A stretch of DNA of 64,000 bases. It comes from Chitinophagales bacterium. GTDB lineage: Bacteria; Bacteroidota; Bacteroidia; Chitinophagales; JADIYW01. Each line of letters opens with the position of its first letter. Positions within the stretch are counted from its first letter, which is position 1. This document shows, one piece after another, positions 26,152 through 36,173 of this stretch. The notes below the pieces were generated by a model, which worked only from the letters and a program-made list of their open reading frames with translations, did no database searches and was not told the origin of the DNA. Made by a program: the position numbers and the translations under genes. The stretch spans positions 31,886 to 95,885 of the forward strand of contig JAMLHH010000008.1 of the NCBI GenBank assembly GCA_023957215.1, in the 5' to 3' direction.

Positions 26152-29100
26152 ATGAAAGGAAAACTCATTTATAAGCTACTCTTATTTTTAGGAATATCAT
26201 TCCTCCTATTTTCCTTTGTCTATAATATGTATCGACATTCTGAATTACATTTGAAAAAACATGGTGTCTATATAAGCCAAAAGATACAATCAGAGCTCAA
26301 TACAGTTCAACAACTCAGCCAAACTCCTACTTTTAATGCATCGTTTCATTCCAAGAAAAGACTGTTTGATTATCTAAATTCAGTACATCTTGCACCTGAT
26401 ATTTCACTTTTTGTCTTTGACAAAGAACAACAACTCATTTATTGGTCCACGAATAAATACAATCCTTCCAATATAGACTTAAACAAGTATAAAAAGGTAG
26501 AAGGTCTTATCAAAATCAATAGAGATTATCAAATCATCAAAGCTTTTGACTTACAAGATGAATATCAATTGGTGACACTTATCACACTGTACAAAGGCTT
26601 TCCGGTAGAAAATAAGTACTTGAAATCGGAGTTTTCATTTGGTTCTAAAAATTTTAGCGATTTGATGTTGACGGAAGAAAAAGATAGTACTACTTTTTCA
26701 ACAGCCATTCTTTCCTCTACCCAACAACCTCTGTTTTACATTAAAAATAACTTACTTTCAGAGCAATCTCCTCTTTGGACTATCGTATTTTTAGAAATAG
26801 TCGGAATCATTTTCATCTTTATTTTTTTTAATGAACAATTAGAAAAGACACTCGTTGAGGACAAGAAATTGCAAGCTGTTTTATATAGTTTGATTTATAT
26901 CTTCTTTATCGAAATTTACATCGACATTCTCCATATTCCAACTTTTACTTCTTACGGAGATTTGTTTTTGCCGGATAGCTATGCGTCTCCTTATTTATCG
27001 GATTCTATCGGTGGATTGTTTTTGAAAATGCATTTGATTCATTGGCTCATCAGACATTGGCTGAAACCTATTCGCTTGTTTTTTGAAAAAAGAGGTCATA
27101 CTTTTGGAGATATTTTCTTTAGTGCTTTTGCTGTCAGTGCCTTTTATTTATTGGTATTTGTCATTGTCAGTTTACATAAAAACTCTAATATCTCGCTTGA
27201 TCTTAATAAAATCAATCAATTGAGATTAGATAGTTTTGTAGCACTGTTCATTATCTGTTTTGCCACGGGAATTATGGCGATGACGGCACATTATTCTAAA
27301 AATAATCAATCACATCCTTTTCAGCTCTTTATCTTCCAGCTCTTTTTTAATCTGGGTTTTATAGCTTTGGGTTATCAGATTCATTTTATAGAAATCTCTT
27401 CTTTTGCACTACTGCTTGTCCTTTTATACTTTTCTCAAAGATGGTTGATTGATTTTATTTTGAGTCAAAAAAACATTTTTGGACAGAGCGGACTGATAGG
27501 AAATTTATTGCTTTTGTCCATCTATTCTTTTATTGTTACCATCATTTTATTGCATTATACAAATGAGCGGAAGATTAACCTTTTACAATATTATGCGGTT
27601 AATTTGGCCTCGGAAAGAGATTATGCGGAGGAGTTTGAGATGACGCAGATAGCAGATAGTATCCAAAAAGATAACTTTATCAAAAGCTATTTTGAGAATC
27701 CTTTTTCCATTTCATTTGATATTGATTGGAGAGTCAGGCAAAAATATTTCAGCAAGTTGAGCAATAAGTTTGACATTTCAATTTTATCTTATAGCTCGGA
27801 CAAGATTCAGCTCAAAGGAGAAGAAAACAAATCTTTTTCATCCTTAGATAATATTATCCATCAGGACGATGTAGAAATAATTTCACCTTCGGTTTATTAT
27901 ATGAGCGCAAAACCGAAAGGTGAAAAATACCTGATGTCTCTCAGCTATTTGCAGGATGAACATGAGATAGGTTACTTGTTTATCATCTTTACACCCAAAG
28001 ATTTTACGCCTTATAGCGCCTATCCCGAGTTGTTGAGTACTGAAAATAACTCGTTATTCAACATTTACAATTCTAATCTCAACTATGGTATTTACAACAA
28101 AAACGAACTGATTACCACTTCGGGAAATTTTGCCTATTCCGACAAATATGATTTTCCTACTTTTACGGATACTGATTTTTTAAAAATCAAAAACAAAGGT
28201 TATTATCATTTGGTCTATCAAATAGGCGATAAAAAAATAGTCGTTTCTTATAGTCAGGCAAATTTGATGGGTGTTCTTGCTTACTTTTCTATTTTGCTGA
28301 TTATCTTATCGGTTTATTTTTATTCTTTGAGTGTCATTTCGGATAATGATTTTTCACTGCTTTCGGGTAAAAGAATCAAAGATTTATTGTTGATGAATAC
28401 CTTTCAAAAACAGATACAGGTATCTATGTTGAGTCAGGTGCTTTTTTCACTTGTATTAGTAGGATTGATGACCTTGTTTTTTTTCGATATACAATACAAC
28501 CATTTTCACAATGACGGTTTAAGAAGGCGGGGCGCTTCTGTCGTAGAGTCTATCGGAGATATTTATCAAGAAAATTTCTTGAACACCGAAGATGTCGATA
28601 AAGATCAGATCATCAGTAATAAAATAAGAAGATTGTCTGAAATTTTCAGAATAGATATGAATATCTACGACTTAAACGGAAAGCTCACTTTTACTTCACA
28701 ACCCGAAATTTTCAAAACCGGCATACAGTCAAATCTCATTTCCCCCAACGCTTTTGATGCACTTCATATTGATGGATTGTCCAGTTTTATACAAAATGAA
28801 AGAATAGAAAAACTCAAATATACTGCTGCCTATTTACCGCTGAAAAACGCTCACAGTAAAATCGTCGGCTATATCAATTTCCCGTATTACGGAAAAGAGC
28901 GAAACATCAAAAACGATATCTCTTTCTTCTTGGTTTCGTTGATTAATATCTATGTGTTACTCATCATCATTTCATCGCTCATTTCACTTTGGGTGTCTAA
29001 TACCATCGTCAATCCACTGAGAATTATTACGGATAGTATTAGAAATGTCGAGCTTGGTAAAAAGAATCAACACATCGTATGGAAAAACAATGATGAAATA

Positions 29101-29841
29101 GGCTATCTCGTCAATCAATACAACCAAATGATAGACGTTTTGGATAAAAGTGCAGAACTCTTAGCCAAATCTGAGCGTGAAGGGGCGTGGAAAGAAATGG
29201 CCAAACAAGTAGCACACGAAATCAAAAATCCACTGACACCAATGAAGTTGAGCGTGCAATTCTTACAAAGAAAATTAGATGAAAAGAGTGAAGATTTAGA
29301 AGAAGTTACTCAAAGTGTCAGCGAAAGGTTGATAGAGCAGATTGATACACTTGCCAATATTGCCACTGCATTTTCGGACTTTGCCAAAATGCCTTTCACC
29401 AACAAGTCCAATGAAAATATCATCAGTATTCTTAAAAATGTAATCGGTCTTTTTAACTCGGATGAAAATGTAGAAATCGAATCTGATATTCCAGATGAAA
29501 AAATTATCACTTTCGTGGATAAAGAACAGATGACAAGAGTTTTTACCAACCTGATTAAAAATGCGATTCAATCTGTACCGGAAGAAAGAAACGCAAGTTT
29601 ACAAGTGAGAGTTTCTAACCAAGCTGATACATGTATCATTGCTATTAAAGACAATGGTGTAGGTATTCCCAAAGAGCGGGAGGAAGATATTTTTGAACCA
29701 AATTTTACCACAAAATCATCCGGTTCGGGTTTAGGTCTGGCAATGAGCAAAAGTATTATTGATTCTATGGATGGGAAAATATGGTTTGAATCCGTGCTTC
29801 AGCAAGGAACAACCTTTTTTATTGAGCTTAAAAAAGTGTAG
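26152..29841 (+). CDS. Very large multi-spanning NtrY-like sensor histidine kinase
   Basis: 1229 aa from the ATG at 26152 (a TTG five codons upstream is less likely). One N-terminal membrane span (~5-22) precedes a ~190-residue extracytoplasmic region, then a block of about six spans (~210-480). A second extracytoplasmic region, two spans near ~710-785, a third sensor region and a last span (~935-955) follow. The kinase part has a HAMP-like linker (SIRNVELGKKNQHIVWKNNDEIGYL), the H box EMAKQVAHEIKNPLTPMKLS with His1022, and the ATPase motifs NLIKNAIQSVPEE, IKDNGVGIP and FTTKSSGSGLGLAMSK. The H box is NtrY-like. It is an orphan, with no response regulator beside it. Confidence 0.93.
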   Translation: MKGKLIYKLLLFLGISFLLFSFVYNMYRHSELHLKKHGVYISQKIQSELNTVQQLSQTPTFNASFHSKKRLFDYLNSVHLAPDISLFVFDKEQQLIYWSTNKYNPSNIDLNKYKKVEGLIKINRDYQIIKAFDLQDEYQLVTLITLYKGFPVENKYLKSEFSFGSKNFSDLMLTEEKDSTTFSTAILSSTQQPLFYIKNNLLSEQSPLWTIVFLEIVGIIFIFIFFNEQLEKTLVEDKKLQAVLYSLIYIFFIEIYIDILHIPTFTSYGDLFLPDSYASPYLSDSIGGLFLKMHLIHWLIRHWLKPIRLFFEKRGHTFGDIFFSAFAVSAFYLLVFVIVSLHKNSNISLDLNKINQLRLDSFVALFIICFATGIMAMTAHYSKNNQSHPFQLFIFQLFFNLGFIALGYQIHFIEISSFALLLVLLYFSQRWLIDFILSQKNIFGQSGLIGNLLLLSIYSFIVTIILLHYTNERKINLLQYYAVNLASERDYAEEFEMTQIADSIQKDNFIKSYFENPFSISFDIDWRVRQKYFSKLSNKFDISILSYSSDKIQLKGEENKSFSSLDNIIHQDDVEIISPSVYYMSAKPKGEKYLMSLSYLQDEHEIGYLFIIFTPKDFTPYSAYPELLSTENNSLFNIYNSNLNYGIYNKNELITTSGNFAYSDKYDFPTFTDTDFLKIKNKGYYHLVYQIGDKKIVVSYSQANLMGVLAYFSILLIILSVYFYSLSVISDNDFSLLSGKRIKDLLLMNTFQKQIQVSMLSQVLFSLVLVGLMTLFFFDIQYNHFHNDGLRRRGASVVESIGDIYQENFLNTEDVDKDQIISNKIRRLSEIFRIDMNIYDLNGKLTFTSQPEIFKTGIQSNLISPNAFDALHIDGLSSFIQNERIEKLKYTAAYLPLKNAHSKIVGYINFPYYGKERNIKNDISFFLVSLINIYVLLIIISSLISLWVSNTIVNPLRIITDSIRNVELGKKNQHIVWKNNDEIGYLVNQYNQMIDVLDKSAELLAKSEREGAWKEMAKQVAHEIKNPLTPMKLSVQFLQRKLDEKSEDLEEVTQSVSERLIEQIDTLANIATAFSDFAKMPFTNKSNENIISILKNVIGLFNSDENVEIESDIPDEKIITFVDKEQMTRVFTNLIKNAIQSVPEERNASLQVRVSNQADTCIIAIKDNGVGIPKEREEDIFEPNFTTKSSGSGLGLAMSKSIIDSMDGKIWFESVLQQGTTFFIELKKV

Positions 29842-29848
29842 TAAATTT

Positions 29849-30490
29849 TTAGAAGCCGGTCCAAGGTCTGTCATACTTTCTGTATGAAAAACCACCATTG
29901 GCGATTCCTAAATTTCCTACTCCGAGTTCTATTGTCAGACCAAAATCTCTCCCAATTCTGACAGCAATAGGTGTCAATTGGAAAGTCAAAGCCACACCTA
30001 AATGGTTTTCATTTGTCGCTTGATATCTTGAATCTATTACTGACACACCTGCGCCCAATAGACCATACATCGCAAATTTAGGATTGCGAATATAATAGAA
30101 ATCAAATCTTGGCATGAGGGATATTGTATGATATTTATCTTTATAAGCTTTATTGTCAGATGTCGTATAATTCACACCTGTATATGAATAGATGATAGAT
30201 GTCCCTACACTTAATTTCCAGTGAAAGAAGTATTTGTAATTAAAAGCAACAGGACCAATTAGTGATATTTTTTCATTTTGATAATCCCTTTTGAAAATAG
30301 ATTTATTAAAAATGGATGCAAAAGTGTTTCCAACTCCTATCGCCATCTGGTCAATCGAATTATATCCATAGCTGAATCCAAATTCATTTTGTGGATAAGG
30401 ACAAGTAGTATATACTCTTGAAAAGGCATTTGAATTACCTAAGAGAAAGATCATACAAAGGATAGTTAACTTTTTTGTTATATTTTGCAT
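29849..30490 (-). CDS. Predicted outer-membrane beta-barrel protein of unknown function
   Basis: About 213 aa from the ATG at 30490. The signal peptide is roughly residues 1-25 (KKLTILCMIFLLGNSNAFS). The rest alternates aromatic/Gly-rich strands (FGFSYGYNSIDQMAIGVG, YKYFFHWKLSVGTSIIYSYTG, FAMYGLLGAGVSVID, VRIGRDFGLTIELGVGNLG), consistent with an 8-10 strand porin-like barrel, as in the generic outer-membrane beta-barrel families. The exact family is not recognised. It converges with the large kinase (7 bp) and lies downstream of the Gly-rich surface-protein gene on the same strand. Confidence 0.7.
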   Translation of the reverse strand: MQNITKKLTILCMIFLLGNSNAFSRVYTTCPYPQNEFGFSYGYNSIDQMAIGVGNTFASIFNKSIFKRDYQNEKISLIGPVAFNYKYFFHWKLSVGTSIIYSYTGVNYTTSDNKAYKDKYHTISLMPRFDFYYIRNPKFAMYGLLGAGVSVIDSRYQATNENHLGVALTFQLTPIAVRIGRDFGLTIELGVGNLGIANGGFSYRKYDRPWTGF

Positions 30491-30659
30491 TTTAATAATT
30501 TGAAGCAAAATTAGGTAAGCATTTGTATGAAAAGAGTATCTGTATTATAATTAACACAAATTTATAGAGAGTCTTCATGCAGACTCAGCTCAAACTATAG
30601 TTTGCATAGCCATTTTTCATGGGAATGTTGTCTCATTCTTCTGTTTGCTTAAGTTTTCT

Positions 30660-32255
30660 TTAATCTATCTTTAAAGTAAAAGATTTTTGCATCTTCTGAT
30701 TCTTCATTTGTAAAAAGTAAATGCCTTTTGGCACAATAATATCATTAAGGTAGATATTTTCACCTTGCGCTTGATTTATCTTCCCATTTCTCAATTGAGA
30801 CCCTAAAACATTGTATAATTCCCAAGTGGTAGGATAACCAGAAATAAGGTTTGAAATGATGATTTCTTTGGATAAGTTGTTGAAATAAACCTTTATATCT
30901 CCCTGTGGTTTATTATTACACTGAATGTAGATTGTGCCTAACCAATATGATTTTCCATCTATATCGGTTTGTTGTAAATGATAATAAGGTTCATCAGTTT
31001 TTGAATTATCTTCCCAAAGATACTCAGTAGGACTTATCTTGGTTCCCATTCCATCAACTCTAGCTATTAATTCTTTCTGTAAACCATCCTTTGATTTGTA
31101 AATACTGTAGTAATCGTTATTAAATTCACTTTCAGTTTTCCACTCAATTATTGGGATTCCATTCTCGCAATATCCTGATAATTCTCTTAGTGTAATAGGT
31201 AGCGTAGGAATATGAAACTCTACACTTCCATCCTCACCAGCTAATACTTCATAGGAGTCACCGTCATTATCGTCTTCACATATCTCTAATTCGCAGGAAA
31301 GAAAATCAAATGAACCATCATTTATTGAACTAACCCTATTATTATCATAAGTGATTGTAGGATCTTTTTGGGCTAAATGTAAAATAATATCTTCGGCTCC
31401 ATCTTGTATAAAACCATTGATATAACATGTATCATTGGAGCTTTTTATTTCAATACATTGACACTGCAATAGATCTACTTCCGCATCACAGTCATATACT
31501 TTGCTGAGAATACAGGAAATTGTGTCGTTTGAAAATGTATTGGGAGTTACAAAAGTATTTGTTGCGCTAATTAAATCTAAAGCTTTCTTCATTGAACAAC
31601 TATTACATGATACTGGTTCGGGAGGAATGGGTATTCCACATGAGCATTCAGGCGTAATGATGCCTCTGGCGCCGTTTGCTCCACTTGGACTACTTGTGCC
31701 TTTTTCGCCAACACCTCCTCCTGATAAAAGAATTTTATCCAACGAGGGCATACCTGAAAAAATAGAAAAATAGCCTTTCCCACCGGCTCCACCACCGCCT
31801 GGATTTCCTCCGGCTCCACCTTTTGCACCTCTACCGCCGCCGCCACCACATACACCATCGGGGCCATCATTTCCATTCGTACCTTGGTATCCGTTTCCTC
31901 CATTTTCACCTCTAAGGTCAAAAACTGTTGATCTTGTTTCGTCCAAAGAATTTTTTACTACTGTGTAAGCAACAAATGTGATGATTCCTCCACCGGCACC
32001 TCCATTCCCGCCGATACCTCCTTTTCCGCCGGTAGTTCCTTGAAGTCCATCGTCACACATGGTGCCACCGGAGCTACCTGAGCCTTTACCTCCTTGTCCG
32101 CCACGACCTCCGGCTGCTCCTCCTCCTAAATACAGGTAGCCGAGTGTAGAAATATTGCTACTTGGATTGCCACTGCCGGGGTAAAAGATGATTGTACCGT
32201 CTTGTCCTTGTGCTCCTCCATTGCCTTCAATTCCACCATAGCCTGCATTGCTCAA
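30660..32255 (-). pseudogene. Gly-rich T9SS-exported surface protein, C-terminal part (frameshifted from the 32252-32875 frame)
   Basis: 531 codons with no upstream start of its own kind: a TAA closes the frame about 20 nt before the TTG at 32255. The first ~220 residues continue the Gly-rich repeats of the adjacent frame (GGxGGxGGxG runs, such as GGKGGIGGNGGAGG). A Cys-containing region follows (CSCGIPIPPEPVSCNSCSMKKALDLI), and the last ~85 residues form a T9SS type A sorting tail (VYFNNLSKEIIISNL...WELYNVLGSQL...GIYFLQMKNQKMQKSFTLKI). The intact product would be a ~738-aa surface or secreted protein. The break may be a true mutation, a sequencing error in a T-run, or recoding. Confidence 0.8.
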
Positions 32256-32875
32256 AACCCAAGCATACCTTTCCCATTTTTACCATTAGGTCTTCCCGCA
32301 GAGCTTCCAATTCCTCCATTTCCTCCCATTCCACCGACACCGCCCGGAAAACCTTTCCCTTTTACGTCAATGATTCCACCATTCATGTGAAAATTCTTTT
32401 GAACGAAAAATGCTACGACTCCTCCCAAGCCGGTAGAAAGATTAAAAGAAGAACAGGTGATTTTACCACCTTCATTTATCGTTAGATTTTTAAATTGAGG
32501 AACTCTTATTACTTGAATATTTGAACTAAATGAGATATCTTCAAATGCATCATATAGCTGAAGTGCAGAGCCTGAAATTGATTGAATTTTACCAAATTCA
32601 AATGACCCATTTGTCGCATCAATAGCTAATAAAATATCATTTACGGTAAACCCGCTGACCGACTGGACGGTGACAATGTCATCTACCAAATCTAAAGCTT
32701 TGGTTTTTATATTATCGGTATAATACGTTTGACCTTGTGAAATGGAAATGTCTCCGTCATTACCAGAGCCTACTCCTATCACGCGACCTTGTAATGTGAA
32801 GCTAAATAATAAAAATACTGATAGGAAAAATATAGAAGTAGAAAATAACCTTTTGCAACCTAACTCTGAAATCAT
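32252..32875 (-). pseudogene. Gly-rich T9SS-exported surface protein, N-terminal part (signal peptide and start of Gly-rich domain)
   Basis: 207 codons. The signal peptide is ~residues 12-30 (STSIFFLSVFLLFSFTLQG). A beta-rich region follows (YYTDNIKTKALDLVDDIVTVQSVSGFTVNDILLAI...FKNLTINEGGKITC), then the start of a Gly-rich array (GGIIDVKGKGFPGGVGGMGGNGGIG). The frame ends abruptly at GMLGF-TGA inside that array, while the matching Gly-rich reading continues in the -1 frame at 32255, so this is one gene cut by a one-base frameshift in GGGTTTTGAGC. The layout resembles AgmC-like Gly-rich surface proteins of gliding bacteria, but that is only a likeness. Confidence 0.8.
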
Positions 32876-33150
32876 ATTATCTTATCTTTCCACGAAAGTA
32901 CGCTTTGGTTGAACTACAATACAAACTTGAAAAAACAAACTATTTAACATTTAACAAATGCATAACACATGATTTAAAATGTCATGTTATCTAAATCACC
33001 AACTTATAGAAAATTAACCCTTAAATAAAGACCTTTCTTACTATTCTTTGGTTAATCGACTTACTTAGTAGATAGAAACATCATTTCTTAGTGGACTAGT
33101 TCCAACCATCCTCTTAAATAGGTAAATCTGTCTAATCCATTGTTCAACGT

Positions 33151-34305
33151 CTATCTCAACGCATCTTCCAAATCAGCTATCAAATCTTCCACATCTTCAA
33201 CACCTACGCTCATTCTGATTAAAGAATCTGTCACTCCGGTTTTTAATCTCTCTTCCAAAGGAATAGAACCGTGAGTCATGGTAGCGGGATGTTCTACCAA
33301 AGATTCTACACCACCCAATGATTCTGCTAATGAGAAAAGTTTTGTATCTGATAAAAACTTCTTGGCAGCTTCTATTGAATCATCTTTTAGTGTGAAAGAA
33401 ATCATCGCCCCCGGAAATCTCATTTGTTTCTTTGCCAATTCATAACCACGATGTGATTTCAACCCGGGATAATTCACTTGATTGACTTTGGGATGTGCTT
33501 CCAAATATTCAGCAATTTTCTGTGCATTTTGACAAGATCTTTCTACTCTTAGATGTAAAGTCTTAATACCTCGCAACACCAACCAGCAGTCATTAGGACC
33601 GGGTATCGCACCACTCGCATTTTGTATAAAGTGTAGCTCATCGGCTAATTCTTTATCTTTTGTAATCACAGCACCTAAAATCACATCACTATGTCCTCCA
33701 AGATATTTTGTGGCGGAATGACAGACCAAATCGGCACCCCAATCCAACGGGTTTTGCAGATAAGGCGATGCAAAAGTATTATCTACGCAGACCAAGATAT
33801 TCTTAGCTTTGGCAATATTTACCAAAGCTTCTATATCTACTATATTGAGCATAGGATTTGTGGGCGTTTCTATCCAAATGAGTTTAGTACTGCCATTGAT
33901 TTTCTCCACTACATTTTGTGGATCATTCATATCTACGAAATGGAATTTTAGTCCAAATTTTTCATACTGTTTTGTGAAAAGTCGATAACTACCACCATAC
34001 AAATCATTGCTTGAAATCACCTCATCTCCCGCACTCAAGGTTTTGATGATTGCATCCGAAGCTGATAAGCCACTGGCAAAACAGATTCCGTATTTTCCGT
34101 TTTCCAAATGTGCCAGATTGTTTTCCAATACTGTTCTTGTCGGATTCTGTGTACGTGCATACTCGTAACCTTTGTGTACACCGGGTGCTTCCTGTATAAA
34201 GGTGGAAGTTTGATAAATCGGTGTCATAATTGCTCCCGTAGTAGGATCAGGCTCTATGCCGGCATGTATGACTTTTGTCCCAAATTTCATTTTATCTTCT
34301 TTCAT
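33151..34305 (-). CDS. Trans-sulfuration PLP enzyme (cystathionine gamma-synthase / gamma-lyase)
   Basis: 384 aa Cys/Met-metabolism PLP-family enzyme. TKVIHAGIEPDPTTGAIMTPIYQTSTF, YEYARTQNPTR, the PLP-stacking SSNDLYGGSYR region and the Schiff-base lysine Lys200 in CHSATKYLGGH are clear. The C-terminal SLAESLGGVESLVEHPATMTH block fits cystathionine gamma-lyase/synthase more than O-acetylhomoserine sulfhydrylase. It makes or breaks cystathionine between cysteine and homocysteine. The ATG at 34305 is used; a second ATG at 34290 gives the common MKFGTKVIHAG start. A paralogue lies at 46478. Confidence 0.9.
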   Translation of the reverse strand: MKEDKMKFGTKVIHAGIEPDPTTGAIMTPIYQTSTFIQEAPGVHKGYEYARTQNPTRTVLENNLAHLENGKYGICFASGLSASDAIIKTLSAGDEVISSNDLYGGSYRLFTKQYEKFGLKFHFVDMNDPQNVVEKINGSTKLIWIETPTNPMLNIVDIEALVNIAKAKNILVCVDNTFASPYLQNPLDWGADLVCHSATKYLGGHSDVILGAVITKDKELADELHFIQNASGAIPGPNDCWLVLRGIKTLHLRVERSCQNAQKIAEYLEAHPKVNQVNYPGLKSHRGYELAKKQMRFPGAMISFTLKDDSIEAAKKFLSDTKLFSLAESLGGVESLVEHPATMTHGSIPLEERLKTGVTDSLIRMSVGVEDVEDLIADLEDALR

Positions 34306-34751
34306 ATCTATTTGATTCTGTATTTAAAATCTAAAAACGTACTATAATAATAAAAATTAAACACTTTTGTTGCTCATCGGAATTTTTTATTTAATTGTCA
34401 TCTCTTCAGAAGATGATACTTATTTTTTATTGATAAAAATGATGTACTATTTTGATATTTATTAAAATATCTTCTTTTTGTTTACATAAAGTTTACAAAC
34501 TATAAAAAATATAAAGAACATCTAACACTGATTACATTTTCGCTTATTGAGATTCGTAAGCCAAAGAGAAAACAAATAACCTTTTTCAAAATCCATTAAA
34601 AAAACTTAGTAAAACCTTTACGCTTCAATACTAATTTTTGAGTGTTTCCAGAGTACAATAAAATAATTGATACACTGACACTTTATCGTTTATCTAAGAG
34701 CCCCAAAAACTATTCTCAACAATTTTTAAACCCAATTAAAATCAAAAAATT
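34306..34751. other. 446-bp intergenic region, no gene seen
   Basis: A very AT-rich divergent gap between the trans-sulfuration gene and the lipoprotein gene. It holds a short palindrome near 34400 (TCATCT-n7-AGATGA) and must contain both promoters, but I see no clear TAnnTTTG box, no tRNA and no conserved riboswitch shape. A SAM- or sulfur-responsive leader was considered for the minus-strand gene and not found. Confidence 0.6.
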
Positions 34752-35366
34752 ATGAAAACAGTAAAATTTTTAACATTGATTACAGCGATTGCTTTATTAA
34801 CCTTTAGCTGTAAAAAGGACGGAAATGAAACCAAAGGCGGTGGCGGAATCCCAAGTGGTCTTAAAGTCAGCCCTCTTGTACCTACGGGAAAAATCGTGCC
34901 GGTAGGCGAGAGACAATTTGTGTTAACTGGCTTTTCCACAGGTGGAGATTTGAGAGCGGCTGATTCGCAAAAATGGTGGGAAGTAACCGACGGGAAAATC
35001 ATCATGTTTGATTTAAAATGTGCCGGTCAATCTTTCCCTGATCAATCTGATGATATAACAGGTGATGACGAACGCTTCCATGCTTTTTCTCCTGATGGAA
35101 AGATCTTTTTAAAAGGTAACATCAGTGATGAACCATCATTAAGTGATGCTACTTGGAAATGGCATGACAGTAAAAAGGATGCATTTGACATTACTAATTT
35201 TGATCCTACGACCAACAAAACGGAGACCATCATTTATTATCTTACACAGTTAGATGAAGATCATGTAACTTATGTGGGATTTCCCACTTTGGAAGATGTA
35301 GGTATGAGCAGTGCTGATTGTAATGGCAATGTCAATATCTATGTAAATTGCAAGAAAGCTCAATAG
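34752..35366 (+). CDS. Small secreted lipoprotein of unknown function
   Basis: 204 aa. The lipobox LLTFSC|KKDG puts the lipidated Cys at residue 20. A Gly/Lys-rich spacer (GNETKGGGGIP) follows, then a ~165-residue domain with conserved-looking WWEVTDGKIIMFDLKCAG, WKWHDSKKDAFDI and YYLTQLDEDHVTYVGFP. The WWEV...DG...ATWKW pattern recalls the lipocalin-like lipoproteins common in Bacteroidota, but I cannot place it firmly. Three Cys residues lie in the mature domain (one in LKCAG, two near the C-terminus). It has a strong terminator and no operon partner. Confidence 0.75.
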   Translation: MKTVKFLTLITAIALLTFSCKKDGNETKGGGGIPSGLKVSPLVPTGKIVPVGERQFVLTGFSTGGDLRAADSQKWWEVTDGKIIMFDLKCAGQSFPDQSDDITGDDERFHAFSPDGKIFLKGNISDEPSLSDATWKWHDSKKDAFDITNFDPTTNKTETIIYYLTQLDEDHVTYVGFPTLEDVGMSSADCNGNVNIYVNCKKAQ

Positions 35367-35386
35367 AATCTTTCTTAAATACTTGA

Positions 35387-35415
35387 AAAGGCTATCCATT
35401 TGGATAGCTTTTTTT
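35387..35415 (+). terminator. Rho-independent terminator after the lipoprotein gene
   Basis: The stem GGCTATCCA / TGGATAGCT (one G-T pair) has a 2-nt centre and is followed by a T-run from 35409. It lies between two convergent genes and could also serve recO from the other side through its A-rich flank. Confidence 0.8.
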
Positions 35416-35430
35416 GTTGTTGGGCTTACT

Positions 35431-36147
35431 TTATGCAATCACTTGCCTGATAATCTCTAAAGAATTGAGTTGTTTGAATCCGGCGATGTGTATTTTAAAA
35501 TAAGCAATTAAAATATGAAGAAGAGTCAGTCGCTCGCCTTTGGTGTAATTATCTTCATGCATTTGAATAAAGCGAGATAGGAGTTGACTTTCTTTACTAT
35601 CCAAGCTCACTTGATGGAAAGATTTTTCCGGTTCAAATGTGGCAGTCTCCAAATTGAAAAAGCAGATACTCTCTTCATCTTGTAAAGAAGATGGCTTAAT
35701 ACCCAATTTCTCTGAAAGCTCGAAAAGGAAGATTTGTGGCAATAGAGGAGAGAAATGAAGATTCGTATCGAGCTTAACAAGATGTTTTCTAATAAAATCA
35801 TACAATTCTGTATTAACTTCATGTTCTTGCACACATTTTGAAAGCACCTCCAAGAAAAAAATGGCAATACTTTGCCGCAACATATCTGTGTAAATTGTCT
35901 GATAGATATATGCCGGACGATACTCTTTGAGCTTTAGCAAATTTTTGTCGGGATGATAATAGATATCTAATTCTAAAAGCTGTAAAGCTTGAAATATATT
36001 ACTCTTTGATTTATTGCCTTTTCCTCTGACTCCTCTGACGATAAAGCTATATAACCCAAACTCTCTTGTAAATACCTTAGTGATAACTGAGGTGTCTGAA
36101 TACTTGATTGTTTTCAGCACCAAACCTTCTGTCTTGTGTAGCAACAT
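35431..36147 (-). CDS. recO: DNA repair protein RecO
   Basis: 238 aa from the ATG at 36147 (MLLHKTEGLVLKTIKYSDTS), chosen because this is the conserved RecO start; the 13 residues upstream in frame are not family-like. The N-terminal OB fold includes VITKVFTREFGLYSFIVRGVRGKG, followed by a helical domain. RecO loads RecA onto SSB-coated DNA with RecR in the RecFOR pathway. No Cys4 zinc motif is seen, as in many Bacteroidota RecO proteins. It lies after the pnt operon but beyond a strong terminator, so it is probably transcribed on its own. Confidence 0.92.
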   Translation of the reverse strand: MLLHKTEGLVLKTIKYSDTSVITKVFTREFGLYSFIVRGVRGKGNKSKSNIFQALQLLELDIYYHPDKNLLKLKEYRPAYIYQTIYTDMLRQSIAIFFLEVLSKCVQEHEVNTELYDFIRKHLVKLDTNLHFSPLLPQIFLFELSEKLGIKPSSLQDEESICFFNLETATFEPEKSFHQVSLDSKESQLLSRFIQMHEDNYTKGERLTLLHILIAYFKIHIAGFKQLNSLEIIRQVIA

Positions 36148-36173
36148 GGTATAAGTAAAAGCTCTAAAATAAA

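Noticed and set aside
31501..32485. Plus-strand frames rich in Pro/Ser opposite the Gly-rich gene
   Set aside because: Gly codons read backwards give Pro/Ala/Thr; these are antisense shadows.
32940..33000. Imperfect inverted repeat (ATAAC...ATGA / TCATGTTAT) after the trans-sulfuration gene
   Set aside because: It has a bulge, a long loop and no T-run; too weak to call a terminator.
34306..34751. SAM-type riboswitch before the trans-sulfuration gene
   Set aside because: No multi-stem junction or terminator/anti-terminator pair could be traced; only a 6-bp palindrome was found.
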